This document shows, in pieces, positions 6,143 to 14,244 of a stretch of DNA of 37,025 nt. How positions within the stretch are numbered: the first letter of the stretch is position 1; the number at the start of each line of letters is the position of its first letter. The stretch spans positions 1 to 37,025 of the forward strand of contig CAYTRS010000005.1 of NCBI GenBank assembly GCA_964440305.1. The letters run 5' to 3'. Under the pieces are notes generated by a model that was given only the letters and a program-made list of their open reading frames with translations, did not search any database and was not told where the DNA came from. Both the position numbers and the translations under genes were made by a program. Source of the DNA: CAYTRS01 sp964440305 (GTDB taxonomy: Bacteria > Patescibacteriota > Minisyncoccia > Moranbacterales > JAKLHP01).

Positions 6143-8374
6143 TCATTTCTCGTATCCGCATTCTTTGTTTGAGCATTTGATTTTCCTGTTCGGCATTTCA
6201 ACGAGAAATGCTCCGCATTTGGGGCAATTTTCCTCAACTGGTTTGTTCCAGCTGGCAAAATCGCATTTGGGATACTTGTTGCATCCGTAGAAAAACTTTC
6301 CGCTTTTCGTTTTCTTGCTGACAACTTCTCCAACTTTGCATTTGGGGCATTTCATCCCTATTTTATTTTCAATCTTTTTTATGTTTTTGCAATTGGGATA
6401 ATTTGAGCATCCCAGAAAACTTCCGAATTTTCCTCTTTTGACAACCATTGGAGAACCGCATTTTTCGCAGATAATTCCGCTGCTTTGCCTATCTTCCTCT
6501 TTTTCTGCTTCTGTCTTTTCCGTATACTTGCAATTCGGAAAATTGGAGCAGGCGATAAATTTACCGAATCTTCCAAACCGGAAAACGAGCTCTCCTCCGC
6601 ATTCCGGACAGTTTCGTCCGAGCTTTTCCATGATGTCCTCTTTTTTAACCTGTTTCGTTTTGCTTTCTAGGTTTTTGTGGAAAGGGCTGTAAAATTCTTT
6701 AATCAGTGGCACCCAGTCTTTTTTGTCTTCCGAAACTTTATCCAACCCCTCCTCTACTTCTGCGGTGAAATTGATATCAACGATCTGCGGAAAGTGCTCA
6801 ACCAAAATATCATTGACAACAAATCCGATTTCAAGAGGAACAAGTTTTTTTTCTTCATTTTTATCTACATATTTCCTTTCAAGAATAGTTGAAATAGTTG
6901 GAGTGTAAGTGGAAGGGCGTCCGATTCCATTTTCTTCCATCACTTTTACCAGTGAAGCTTCGTTGTAGCGGGGAGGGGGAGCGGTGAATTTTTGGGCAGG
7001 CTCAATATTCAAAAGATCAAGTGGTTCTCCTTCCTTAAGCGGAGGCAAATTTTTTTCCTTGTTTTTGCTACTATAAACTTTCAAAAAACCGTCAAATTTC
7101 AGAGTTGAACCGCTTGCTTTTAGGAGATATTCATTTTCTCCCTTTTTAGCCTCGATGTCAACTTTCACTGAATCCAATGAGGCATTTTGCATTTGCGAGG
7201 CGATCATCCTTTTCCAAATTAAGTCATATAGCCGGTAGTTATTCGGCTCCAAAACACTAACAAGCTCCTCCGGGTCTTTTTGCGGATCAGTCGGCCGGAT
7301 GGCTTCATGGGCTTCCTGGGCGCTTTTCGAATTGGTCTTATAAAATCTTGGATCGGAAAGGACGTAATCTTTTCCGAATTTTCGGGAAATTAATTTTTTG
7401 GCAGAAAGCATTGATTCTAAAGACAAATTGACGCTGTCCGTCCTCATATATGTTATATATCCTTCTTCATATAGCTTTTGAGCAACCATCATGGTCATTT
7501 TTGATGAAAATCCAAGCGTGTTGATGGCGTTTTGCTGAAGAGTTGAAGTGATAAAAGGAGCAGGCGGAGTCCGGAAGGTCTCTTTTTTTGTAACTGCTTT
7601 TACATTATATTTAGCTTCCCTTAAATCTCGGGCAATTTCTTCCGCTTTTTCCTTGTTTTCTATCGTTGTCCTTTTCGAGCTGTATTCTCCTGCAAAAAGC
7701 TTGAGGGTTTCGATTTTTTCAATCTTTTCACCGTTTTTTTCTGAAAGAAAAGCCAAAAAATCGTCCGGCGGTGCGCTTTTTTTGAGTTTTGCGGAAATTA
7801 TCCAATATTCTCCAGAATTAAATTTTTCAATCTCTCTTTCCCTTTCTACGATAAGCCGGAGCGCTACCGATTGCACTCTGCCGGCGCTTAAACCCCGCTT
7901 GACTTTTTTCCAAAGAAAAGGAGAAAGTTCATATCCGACAAGTCGATCCAAAATGCGACGCGCTTGCTGGGCGTCAACTAAACTGAAATCAATGGGACGC
8001 GGATTTTCCAGCGCTTTCTCTATCGCGCCCTTGGTGATTTCATGAAAAACTATTCTTTTAGCACCGCCTGCTTTTTTATTCAAATCTAAAATCTCTGCCA
8101 AATGCCAGGCAATAGCTTCTCCCTCTCGGTCTTCGTCAGTTGCGAGAATGATCTCTCCCGCCTTTTTTGCAGCTTCCTTAAGTTCAGCTACCTTTCCCCT
8201 GGCCTTTGCCGGAACAATATAATGCGGATTAAAGCCATTTTCAATGTCTATTCCCATTTCCGTTTTGGGAAGGTCTCTTACATGCCCCTGGGAGGACTTT
8301 ACGGAATAGCTTCTTCCCAGAAATTTTGAAATAGTCCGAGCTTTGGTAGGGGATTCTACGATAATAAGCTTCAT
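6143..8374 (-). CDS. topA: DNA topoisomerase I
   Basis: Type IA topoisomerase that relaxes negative supercoils. The N-terminal TOPRIM domain begins LIIVESPTKARTI and carries TDEDREGEAIAWHL (acidic metal site). The active-site tyrosine is in GYITYMRTDS (Tyr about 309). The C terminus carries four zinc ribbons, each with CPxC or CxxC pairs; the last has CPKCGAFLVE. At 743 aa it is a normal length. I prefer ATG at 8374, which starts MKLIIVES as in the family, over an in-frame TTG at 8383. The order dprA-topA on one strand is conserved in many bacteria and suggests co-transcription. Confidence 0.96.
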   Translation of the reverse strand: MKLIIVESPTKARTISKFLGRSYSVKSSQGHVRDLPKTEMGIDIENGFNPHYIVPAKARGKVAELKEAAKKAGEIILATDEDREGEAIAWHLAEILDLNKKAGGAKRIVFHEITKGAIEKALENPRPIDFSLVDAQQARRILDRLVGYELSPFLWKKVKRGLSAGRVQSVALRLIVEREREIEKFNSGEYWIISAKLKKSAPPDDFLAFLSEKNGEKIEKIETLKLFAGEYSSKRTTIENKEKAEEIARDLREAKYNVKAVTKKETFRTPPAPFITSTLQQNAINTLGFSSKMTMMVAQKLYEEGYITYMRTDSVNLSLESMLSAKKLISRKFGKDYVLSDPRFYKTNSKSAQEAHEAIRPTDPQKDPEELVSVLEPNNYRLYDLIWKRMIASQMQNASLDSVKVDIEAKKGENEYLLKASGSTLKFDGFLKVYSSKNKEKNLPPLKEGEPLDLLNIEPAQKFTAPPPRYNEASLVKVMEENGIGRPSTYTPTISTILERKYVDKNEEKKLVPLEIGFVVNDILVEHFPQIVDINFTAEVEEGLDKVSEDKKDWVPLIKEFYSPFHKNLESKTKQVKKEDIMEKLGRNCPECGGELVFRFGRFGKFIACSNFPNCKYTEKTEAEKEEDRQSSGIICEKCGSPMVVKRGKFGSFLGCSNYPNCKNIKKIENKIGMKCPKCKVGEVVSKKTKSGKFFYGCNKYPKCDFASWNKPVEENCPKCGAFLVEMPNRKIKCSNKECGYEK

Positions 8375-8384
8375 AATAGGCAAT

Positions 8385-8487
8385 TTTTAATTTCTAATTT
8401 TTAAACAAATTTAAATTTCCTAATTTTGAAACATTTAAACATTCGGGAAATTATTTAAAAATTCAAAAATTAAAAATTATAAAATTA
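8385..8487. repeat. AT-rich imperfect palindrome, copy 1
   Basis: A roughly 100-bp AT-rich element made of TTTTAATTTC..., AAACATTTAAACATT and GAAATTATTTAAAAATT blocks, ending in AATTATAAAATTAT. It is clearly related base-for-base over long stretches to 28787-28893 between porA and porB. Here it overlaps the end of dprA and precedes topA. Confidence 0.65.
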
Positions 8488-9562
8488 TGTAATTTTGTCC
8501 TCCGATATTTTTTACCATGCCTTTCATTTCCATAATTGAAATAGTAGAAAGGGCGGTTGCTGTTTTAAGTTTAGATAGTTTAATTATATTGTCAATGTGA
8601 AGAGATTCTCCAGAAAGGATATTCAAAATTTTTTCTTCCTCGGAATTCCCGGGAATTATTTTCCTTACCTTTTCAATCTCTTTTTGCTGTTCCAATTTCA
8701 GTTCATCCAATATGTCTTTGATGCCAGTAACCATTTTTGCTCCCGATTTGATGAGATTATTTGTTCCAGCAGACTGACTTCCAAAGATTGAACCGGGAAC
8801 GGCAAAGACTTCACGGTTAAATTCCAGAGCCAAGTTTGCGGTTATGAGACTTCCCGAATCCTGTGCCGCTTCAATGACAAGAGTTCCCAGCGTCATTCCG
8901 GCCATAATTCGGTTTCGAGCCGGAAAAGTTCCGGGTGCGGCAGTCGTTTCAATGGGGAACTCGCTTATCAATGTTCCTTCAGATTCAACAATTCTTCTGG
9001 CAAGATCAAAATTTGCCCGAGGCGCGATATTCTTTTCATCCAAGCTATTTCCTAAAACTGCTATTGTCTTTCCATTTGCTTCAAGAGAGCTCTGATGGGC
9101 AATAGCATCAATACCAAAGGCCAAACCACTTACCACTGCTACTCCAGCACGGACCAAGCCTTGGCAAAGCTCAAAAGCAGCTTGCTTTCCGTAGGAGGTG
9201 AATTTTCTTGATCCAACTACTGCAAGAAGCGGCTGGGAATTGAAATTAAAGTTACCCTTAACATAAAGGGTATAAGGAGGGTTGGGAATTTCTTTGAGCA
9301 GTTTCGGATAATTTTCATCAGGGAGCGTAATTATTTTTATATTTTCTTTTTGAAGCTTCTCCCATTCCTTATCTGGATTTATTCCGCTTCTTTCCGAAGC
9401 CATTTTTTCCGCCAGCTTTTCTCCAATTCCGCTTTTTTTCAGGTTTTCAAGATTTGCTTTCCAAGCATTTTCCGGAGTTTTGAAAAAATCAATAAGCAGT
9501 TTCATTTTCTGCGACCCGATCCCGTTTATTTTATTCAAAGCGTTTAAATAAACCATAATCAT
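8477..9562 (-). CDS. dprA: DNA processing protein DprA/Smf
   Basis: Binds incoming single-stranded DNA during natural transformation and loads RecA. The 361-aa protein has a short N-terminal helix-hairpin-helix-like region (NKINGIGSQKMKLL). The Rossmann core follows, with AVVGSRKFTSYG, VSGLAFGIDAIAHQ, GTFPARNRIMAG, DSGSLITANLALE and PGSI. The C terminus is a winged-helix domain. Two starts are possible, ATG at 9562 or 9556. A strong divergent promoter puts the transcript start about seven bases before the first ATG, with no Shine-Dalgarno sequence. Its -35 box overlaps that of the plus-strand RNA at 9633. It is probably co-transcribed with topA. Confidence 0.94.
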   Translation of the reverse strand: MIMVYLNALNKINGIGSQKMKLLIDFFKTPENAWKANLENLKKSGIGEKLAEKMASERSGINPDKEWEKLQKENIKIITLPDENYPKLLKEIPNPPYTLYVKGNFNFNSQPLLAVVGSRKFTSYGKQAAFELCQGLVRAGVAVVSGLAFGIDAIAHQSSLEANGKTIAVLGNSLDEKNIAPRANFDLARRIVESEGTLISEFPIETTAAPGTFPARNRIMAGMTLGTLVIEAAQDSGSLITANLALEFNREVFAVPGSIFGSQSAGTNNLIKSGAKMVTGIKDILDELKLEQQKEIEKVRKIIPGNSEEEKILNILSGESLHIDNIIKLSKLKTATALSTISIMEMKGMVKNIGGQNYIIL

Positions 9563-9575
9563 TAATTTTTCTTTT

Positions 9576-9604
9576 ATTATAGCCTAAATTTGGGCTATTG
9601 ACAA
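9576..9604 (-). promoter_or_regulatory. dprA promoter, divergent
   Basis: On the minus strand TTGTCA (9604-9599), exactly 17 bp, and TATAAT (9581-9576). The transcript start would be near 9569, seven bases before the dprA ATG. The -35 box shares five base pairs with the opposite promoter. Confidence 0.8.
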
Positions 9605-9626
9605 ATTTATTTTATTTTGCTATAAT
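9598..9626 (+). promoter_or_regulatory. consensus promoter for the 9633-9828 RNA
   Basis: Perfect TTGACA (9598-9603), 17-bp spacer, perfect TATAAT (9621-9626), preceded by TGC (extended -10). This is the strongest promoter in the window, with start expected near 9633. No protein gene lies downstream on this strand before the terminator at 9803. Confidence 0.9.
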
Positions 9627-9632
9627 GACAGG

Positions 9633-9828
9633 TTAAAAAATAGGAGTATTTTTAAAAAAAATTTTCTGGCTTTTAGCATCCTGTCCGCAGTCAAAAGCAG
9701 GCCATCCTCCTTAAGCCTGCTAGTAGGTAAGTTTATCTGATTTTGGGAATCCAAAAAAGGATATCACTGTGGATGGGATATTAAAAACCAGAGACCAAGG
9801 ATAAAAGGGCTTGCCGGCCCTTTTATTG
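9633..9828 (+). ncRNA. candidate structured non-coding RNA, about 195 nt
   Basis: The unit is bounded by a consensus promoter and an intrinsic terminator and contains no plausible ORF. Visible folding includes a 5' hairpin with 7-bp arms and a GGAG loop (9636-9653). A long-range stem pairs 9663-9681 with 9776-9794: TCTGG/CCAGA, TTTTA/TAAAA and ATCC/GGAT separated by small internal loops. A 7-bp hairpin AGCAGGC/GCCTGCT (9696-9721) has a 12-nt loop containing CCTCCTTA, and another hairpin is TTTTGG/CCAAAA (9741-9756). The length is similar to 6S RNA, but I do not recognise the 6S, SRP, RNase P or tmRNA signatures. It lies between dprA and pth, both on the other strand. Confidence 0.75.
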
Positions 9829-9830
9829 TT
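9803..9830 (+). terminator. intrinsic terminator of the ncRNA
   Basis: The stem AAAAGGGC (9803-9810) / GCCCTTTT (9817-9824), loop TTGCCG, is followed by a T-rich tract. On the other strand it would lie downstream of pth and could also serve that gene. Confidence 0.85.
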
Positions 9831-9869
9831 TATATCTTTTTAAGCATCAAATGCCTCAGGGGTAATTTT

Positions 9870-10400
9870 CTAAAATATTTCTCTTCCTAACTTTTTAGCC
9901 GTAACTCTAATTATTTTAAGCTCCCCGTCTGAAAAATTTTGTAGCACGAACTCGTCTCCGGGAATTTTCCTTTCCTTTCTTTTTTCTTCTCCTTCAATGC
10001 CAACTCTAATTCTTTTGAATTCCTGGGTTCCTAAGTCATTTATGATGCTTTGAACCCCCTTGTGTCCGGCGGCAGAAGAATTTGACGAGACTTTATATTT
10101 TCCAAACTCTATGTCCAAATCATCGTGAATCACGATTATATTCTCCGCAGAAATTTTATAAAAATATGTTATTTTTTTGACTGATGTTCCGGAAAAGTTC
10201 ATAAAGGTTTGTGGTTTTCCAAGAATAATTTTTTCATTATTTATGCTTCCTTCCGAAATTTCCGCGTTAAATTTCTTGTTAAAGATCCACTCCGGAAAAT
10301 TCCAGATTCTTCTTAATTCGTCAATGGCAATAAATCCGGTATTGTGCCGGTTTTTTTCATATTTTTTTTGAGGATTACCAAGGCCTATGATTAGAAGCAT
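9870..10400 (-). CDS. pth: peptidyl-tRNA hydrolase
   Basis: Releases tRNA from peptidyl-tRNA that drops off ribosomes. At 176 aa it is slightly short for the family (about 185-195). The active-site residues are visible: Asn9 in GLGNP, the catalytic His19 in NRHNTGF, the MNFSG motif and the aspartate in HDDLD. The family segment GHNG reads GHKG, so the substrate-binding Asn is replaced by Lys, a variation I believe occurs in several lineages. The start at 10400 gives the usual MLLIIGLGNP N terminus. It lies downstream of the LCP gene on the same strand, with a 98-bp repeat-rich gap. Confidence 0.95.
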   Translation of the reverse strand: MLLIIGLGNPQKKYEKNRHNTGFIAIDELRRIWNFPEWIFNKKFNAEISEGSINNEKIILGKPQTFMNFSGTSVKKITYFYKISAENIIVIHDDLDIEFGKYKVSSNSSAAGHKGVQSIINDLGTQEFKRIRVGIEGEEKRKERKIPGDEFVLQNFSDGELKIIRVTAKKLGREIF

Positions 10401-10427
10401 GAATTATGAATTATTAATTTAGTCTTG

Positions 10428-10498
10428 AATTCACAGTTATCAGTCAATAGTTTACAGAATTACCTGCTGTCTGTGAACCGTTAGCTGCGGACGGATAA
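10428..10498. repeat. intergenic repeat, CAGTTATCAGTCAATAG family, copy 1
   Basis: TCACAGTTATCAGTCAATAG, then CTGTGAACCGTTAGCTGCGGAC and GGATAACT form an imperfect inverted repeat. Its reverse complement shares the blocks ACGGTTCACAG, GACTGATAACTG and GCGGAC with 14594-14675. It sits between pth and the LCP gene. Confidence 0.55.
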
Positions 10499-11932
10499 CT
10501 AATGCTCAATTAATTCGAAGTATTCCTGTGAATCTTCAGAATTTTTAAATTCTTCAAGAGAGCCTTCCTCATGGCTATATATTTTTTCCAAGTCCTGACC
10601 CAGAACAATAATAAAATCGGATTCCGTTTTTATTATATCACAATTATCTTTATTGCTATCAAGTTCCGCGGGGAGCTTTTTGATTATCTCATCCAGGCTG
10701 AAAAGTTTGGCGCCTCCGGTCATGTCGCAGACGGATGTTTTCAATCTTTTGCTTTTTGAATGGGGAATGATTATTTCGGCTACACCAATGCCCAATTTTT
10801 CCTGGAGCAGGCTTTTTATTCTTTGCGCCAGCATCGTATTTCCACTTTCATTTACTATTGAAACAGATGATTTTTCTTTAGCGATTTCTTCCGTCCTTTT
10901 CTGAATCTTTTCATATTCAAAGGCGTTTTCAAAAATATCCTGAATTTCACTGAAATTTCCCACTCGCGGAACTAGAACAAAGGCCCGGCCCCTTTCGGTA
11001 TAAATATGGGATACTTTCAGCAAGCTATTTTTATTCCAGGCATCTATGACGATATTATTTACATTTTCCGCATCTATTTTTTTTGCCATGGCAATGAAAC
11101 TTTCAAATTCTTCCGGCTGGATGTCGGTCTGAATATTGTCTCCCAAGGTATTAAGCATTTCGTTTAGTTTTAACGGATTAAGGAAGGTTGAAAGGGAAAA
11201 AACCTTATTCTTAAAAGACTGCAAGACTCTCTGCTGGCGCTTGGCGCGTCCGAAATCTCCCTGCGGATCGGCATGACGCTCCCGGGCATATTTCAAGGCC
11301 GTTTCTCCGTTCATTTCATGCCATCCTTTCTTAATCTCAAAAATTTCATAGCTGTAATTCGGACCCGGGTATTTCGGATCATAGATGTCATATTCAACTT
11401 CAATGTTTATTCCTCCAATATCATCTATGATCTTTTTGAACCCGTCAAAATCAAGAATCACAAAGTAATGAATCGGTGCATTTATAATTTTCTCAATGGT
11501 ATTTTTAAGCGGATCTATCCCCAAGTTGTTGCTAATCCCATACTGGTAAATGCTGTTTATTTTCGTGTAATATTTGGTTTTTGCAACCGGCACATAAAAA
11601 TCGCGGGGGAAAGAAATCAGCGATACTTTTTTTGAAACATGATTAATGCTGACCATCATTATTGTATCGGTGAGATTTTTTCCAGGCTTTCCCTTACCGG
11701 CTATCCCCAAGAGCAAAATATTGGTTCTTGCTTCGTTTTCTCCCTTAAGCTTTCGATCATTCTCTGGAGGAACAAGAGATAAAAGCGCTGAACCGAAATC
11801 TTGAATGACGGAAGCGCTGTTATTTCTTATGCTTATCTTTCTCTCCGTGCTGTAAATTTTGAGGGTAAAATAAGAAAGCCAAACAAACACGATAATTGCC
11901 GTCAACATCACGAGGCATTTAGAAATTCTCAT
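10499..11932 (-). CDS. LytR-CpsA-Psr (LCP) family cell-wall ligase
   Basis: LCP proteins transfer undecaprenyl-linked glycopolymers onto peptidoglycan outside the membrane. The 477-aa protein starts with a single membrane anchor (about residues 6-27). The LCP domain includes NILLLGIAGKG, LTDTIMMVSIN, SFPRDFYVPV, the conserved arginine segment LKYARERHADPQGDFGRAKRQQ, and INIEV. A C-terminal LytR_C-like domain follows (about 340-450; SIVNESGNTMLAQRIKSLL), then an acidic tail. It is the first gene of a leftward set with pth and is divergent from lepB. It implies that the cell makes a polymer-decorated wall or surface layer. Confidence 0.9.
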   Translation of the reverse strand: MRISKCLVMLTAIIVFVWLSYFTLKIYSTERKISIRNNSASVIQDFGSALLSLVPPENDRKLKGENEARTNILLLGIAGKGKPGKNLTDTIMMVSINHVSKKVSLISFPRDFYVPVAKTKYYTKINSIYQYGISNNLGIDPLKNTIEKIINAPIHYFVILDFDGFKKIIDDIGGINIEVEYDIYDPKYPGPNYSYEIFEIKKGWHEMNGETALKYARERHADPQGDFGRAKRQQRVLQSFKNKVFSLSTFLNPLKLNEMLNTLGDNIQTDIQPEEFESFIAMAKKIDAENVNNIVIDAWNKNSLLKVSHIYTERGRAFVLVPRVGNFSEIQDIFENAFEYEKIQKRTEEIAKEKSSVSIVNESGNTMLAQRIKSLLQEKLGIGVAEIIIPHSKSKRLKTSVCDMTGGAKLFSLDEIIKKLPAELDSNKDNCDIIKTESDFIIVLGQDLEKIYSHEEGSLEEFKNSEDSQEYFELIEH

Positions 11933-12052
11933 ACGCCAATAATTTAATCATGAATTAAGGATATCCCGCAATTCTTATTTTATCGTATCAGAGAAGGAAA
12001 AAGTTTTAAAGTTAAAGGGATAAAAGTCCCTATTTCAAGGCTTTTCTGGGTC

Positions 12053-12081
12053 TTGCAAAAAGAGTAAAAAGGTGATATTAT
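12053..12081 (+). promoter_or_regulatory. promoter of the lepB-hisS operon
   Basis: TTGCAA (12053-12058), exactly 17 bp, TATTAT (12076-12081), preceded by TGA (extended -10). The start is expected near 12088, giving a leader of about 85 nt. The 11933-12170 gap otherwise holds a small GGGA/TCCC hairpin near 12018 and a TATTCGCGTATT block also seen at 27328. Confidence 0.7.
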
Positions 12082-12176
12082 TCGCGTATTGAATAATTGC
12101 GAAGATAAATTCAAGCATAATTTTATTCATAATTTAAGCGGTTTTATTCAGGAAACCAAAATGTTTTATTGTGTTT

Positions 12177-12812
12177 ATGAAATATAATTTTTCCGAACAT
12201 TCAGAAAATAAAGATGGATATAAGGCGGTTTATTACGGAGTGGGTAGTTTCATTCTAGAGATAATAAAAGTTTTTTTTCTTGCTCTTATAATAATTACTC
12301 CCATCAGGGTTTTTCTGCTTCAGCCATTTTTTGTTCAGGGCGCAAGCATGGAACCCAACTTTGAAGACGGAGAATATTTGATTATAAATGAGTTAGGGTA
12401 TAAAAAGACTGAATTCAGTTTTGATGGGATTGATTTTTTTACCGCTGAACCTTTTAAAGAGCTTGAAAGGGGAGATGTGGTTGTTTTTCGCTATCCGAAA
12501 GACCCGAAGCAATATTTTATCAAGAGAATAATCGGCCTTCCTGGAGAAACAGTAGAAATAAAAAATGGCAAAGTTAAAATTTATGACAGTGAAGGAAAGA
12601 ATTTCCTGCTCAATGAAAGTCAATATCTTAATAAAAATACAAATACTCCGGGAGAATCCTTTTTAAAACTAGAAAAAAATGAATATTTTGTAATGGGAGA
12701 TAATCGTTCCCATAGCCATGATTCAAGAAGCTGGGGATCTCTTGATAAAGATAAAATCATTGGAAGGGTGCTGATAAGAGCATGGCCATTAAACAGAGCA
12801 AGCTTGTTTTAA
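12177..12812 (+). CDS. lepB: signal peptidase I
   Basis: Membrane serine protease that removes signal peptides from secreted proteins. From ATG 12177 it is 211 aa; an in-frame GTG at 12171 would add two residues. One N-terminal transmembrane helix (about 24-47) is followed by the catalytic Ser57 in QGASMEP and the general base Lys116 in YFIKRIIGLPGE. The C-terminal box is GDNRSHSHDSRSWG. The size and single anchor resemble Gram-positive type enzymes. It is the first gene after the 12053 promoter and leads into hisS 28 bp later. No clear Shine-Dalgarno sequence precedes the start. Confidence 0.94.
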   Translation: MKYNFSEHSENKDGYKAVYYGVGSFILEIIKVFFLALIIITPIRVFLLQPFFVQGASMEPNFEDGEYLIINELGYKKTEFSFDGIDFFTAEPFKELERGDVVVFRYPKDPKQYFIKRIIGLPGETVEIKNGKVKIYDSEGKNFLLNESQYLNKNTNTPGESFLKLEKNEYFVMGDNRSHSHDSRSWGSLDKDKIIGRVLIRAWPLNRASLF

Positions 12813-12840
12813 AAACGACATTTTAATTTTTTTTACCACT

Positions 12841-14238
12841 ATGCCTAAAAAAACAAGAAAAAAGAATAATTTTTCAAAAAAGAAAATAAAAAAGACTGGT
12901 ACGGCAAAAGAAAAATCCAAAAAGCCAACAGCCGCGTTTTTAGTTCAGACAATCAGAGGAATGAGGGATATTCTTCCGGAAGACCAGATGTATTGGAACC
13001 ATGCTAGAAAAGTTTTATCTCGCTTAGCCCAAGACTATGCCTTCAGGAGAATTGATACTCCCTTGGTTGAATATGCCGACTTGTTCAGCCGTTCTGTCGG
13101 AGAAAAAACGGACATTGTGCAAAAGGAAATGTATTCTTTTACAACTAAAGGCGGAGACAAGGTAGCTCTTCGGCCGGAATTTACTGCCAGTGTTGGAAGG
13201 GCTTATATTCAGCATGGAATGAATGTCATGTCTAAACCTATAAAACTTTTTTCCATGGGAACTGCGTACCGCTACGAGCGTCCGCAGGAAGGAAGGTACA
13301 GGGAATTTTGGCAGGCGAATTTTGATATTTTAGGAGAAGAAAATCCCATTCTTGATGCCCATCTCATTCAATTGGCTCATAGGGTAGTTACCAGCCTTGG
13401 AATTAAAAATGTTCAGTTCCAAGTAAACAGCATCGGATGCGTGAAATGCCGGAAAGATTATAGAAATTTGCTGATAAGTTATTTGGATTCCAGGAAACAG
13501 AAACTTTGCCAGGATTGTAGAAGAAGGCTGGCCACTTCTCCGCTAAGGATTCTGGACTGCAAGGAAGACAAATGCGCTCAAGTGGCGGCAATGGCGCCCC
13601 AAACAGTAGACCATCTTTGCTCCGAATGCCATTTGCATTTCAAAAATTTGCTTGAATATTTGGATGAATTGAATCTTCCATACGTGATAAACCATAAGCT
13701 GGTGAGAGGACTTGATTATTATACCCGAACGGTTTTTGAGATTTGGGTGGAAGGCGGAGGAGAAATCAGAAGGAACTCATTGGGAGGTGGGGGAAGATAT
13801 GATAATCTGATAAAAATGTTGGGTGGCGAGGAGACTCCAGCAATAGGTTTCGGGTTGGGAATAGATAGGCTAGTGGCAGAAATGAAAAAAATTAACGCGA
13901 AAATATATAAGGAACCCTGTCCCAGGGTTTTTCTTGCCCAACTGGGAGATTTGGCCAAGAAAAAAAGCCTGAATTTATTTTCTGAGCTGGAAAAAAACGG
14001 AATTTTAGTAGCAGAAAGCTTTGGTAGGGGAAGTTTAAAATCGCAACTTCGGATTGCTGACAGGCTTAGGGTTGAGATTGCGGTTATTATTGGACAAAAG
14101 GAAGCCCTTGACGGCACAGCAATAGTCAAAAATATGATTAGCGGAATCCAAGAGACGGTTTCCCAGGAAAAAATAGTCAATTTTATCAAAAGAAATCTCA
14201 AGAACGACGTTGTTGTTTTAAAAAGCAATGAAAAATAA
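12841..14238 (+). CDS. hisS: histidyl-tRNA synthetase
   Basis: Class II synthetase charging tRNA-His. Motif 1 region IRGMRDILPED, motif 2 YRYERPQEGRYREFWQANFD, histidine-specific LVRGLDYYTRTVFE, the glycine-rich GGGGRYDNL and motif 3 AIGFGLGIDRL are all present, with a C-terminal anticodon-binding domain. The cysteine-bearing insertion (LCQDCRRRL...LDCK) is as in many bacterial HisRS. The odd part is a 36-residue N-terminal extension rich in lysine (16 or more Lys in 30 residues) before the usual start at FLVQTIRGM. No alternative start codon lies between, so the extension seems real. It may bind RNA. Confidence 0.95.
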   Translation: MPKKTRKKNNFSKKKIKKTGTAKEKSKKPTAAFLVQTIRGMRDILPEDQMYWNHARKVLSRLAQDYAFRRIDTPLVEYADLFSRSVGEKTDIVQKEMYSFTTKGGDKVALRPEFTASVGRAYIQHGMNVMSKPIKLFSMGTAYRYERPQEGRYREFWQANFDILGEENPILDAHLIQLAHRVVTSLGIKNVQFQVNSIGCVKCRKDYRNLLISYLDSRKQKLCQDCRRRLATSPLRILDCKEDKCAQVAAMAPQTVDHLCSECHLHFKNLLEYLDELNLPYVINHKLVRGLDYYTRTVFEIWVEGGGEIRRNSLGGGGRYDNLIKMLGGEETPAIGFGLGIDRLVAEMKKINAKIYKEPCPRVFLAQLGDLAKKKSLNLFSELEKNGILVAESFGRGSLKSQLRIADRLRVEIAVIIGQKEALDGTAIVKNMISGIQETVSQEKIVNFIKRNLKNDVVVLKSNEK

Positions 14239-14244
14239 AATATT

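Noticed and set aside
7548..8045. A 165-codon open frame on the plus strand inside topA
   Set aside because: It lies opposite strongly conserved topoisomerase sequence; serine-rich low-complexity translation and no start signals mark it as an antisense shadow.
9633..9828. SRP RNA, RNase P RNA or tmRNA as identity of the candidate RNA
   Set aside because: The conserved SRP tetraloop/asymmetric loop, the RNase P core and a tRNA-like domain with tag ORF were all looked for and not seen.
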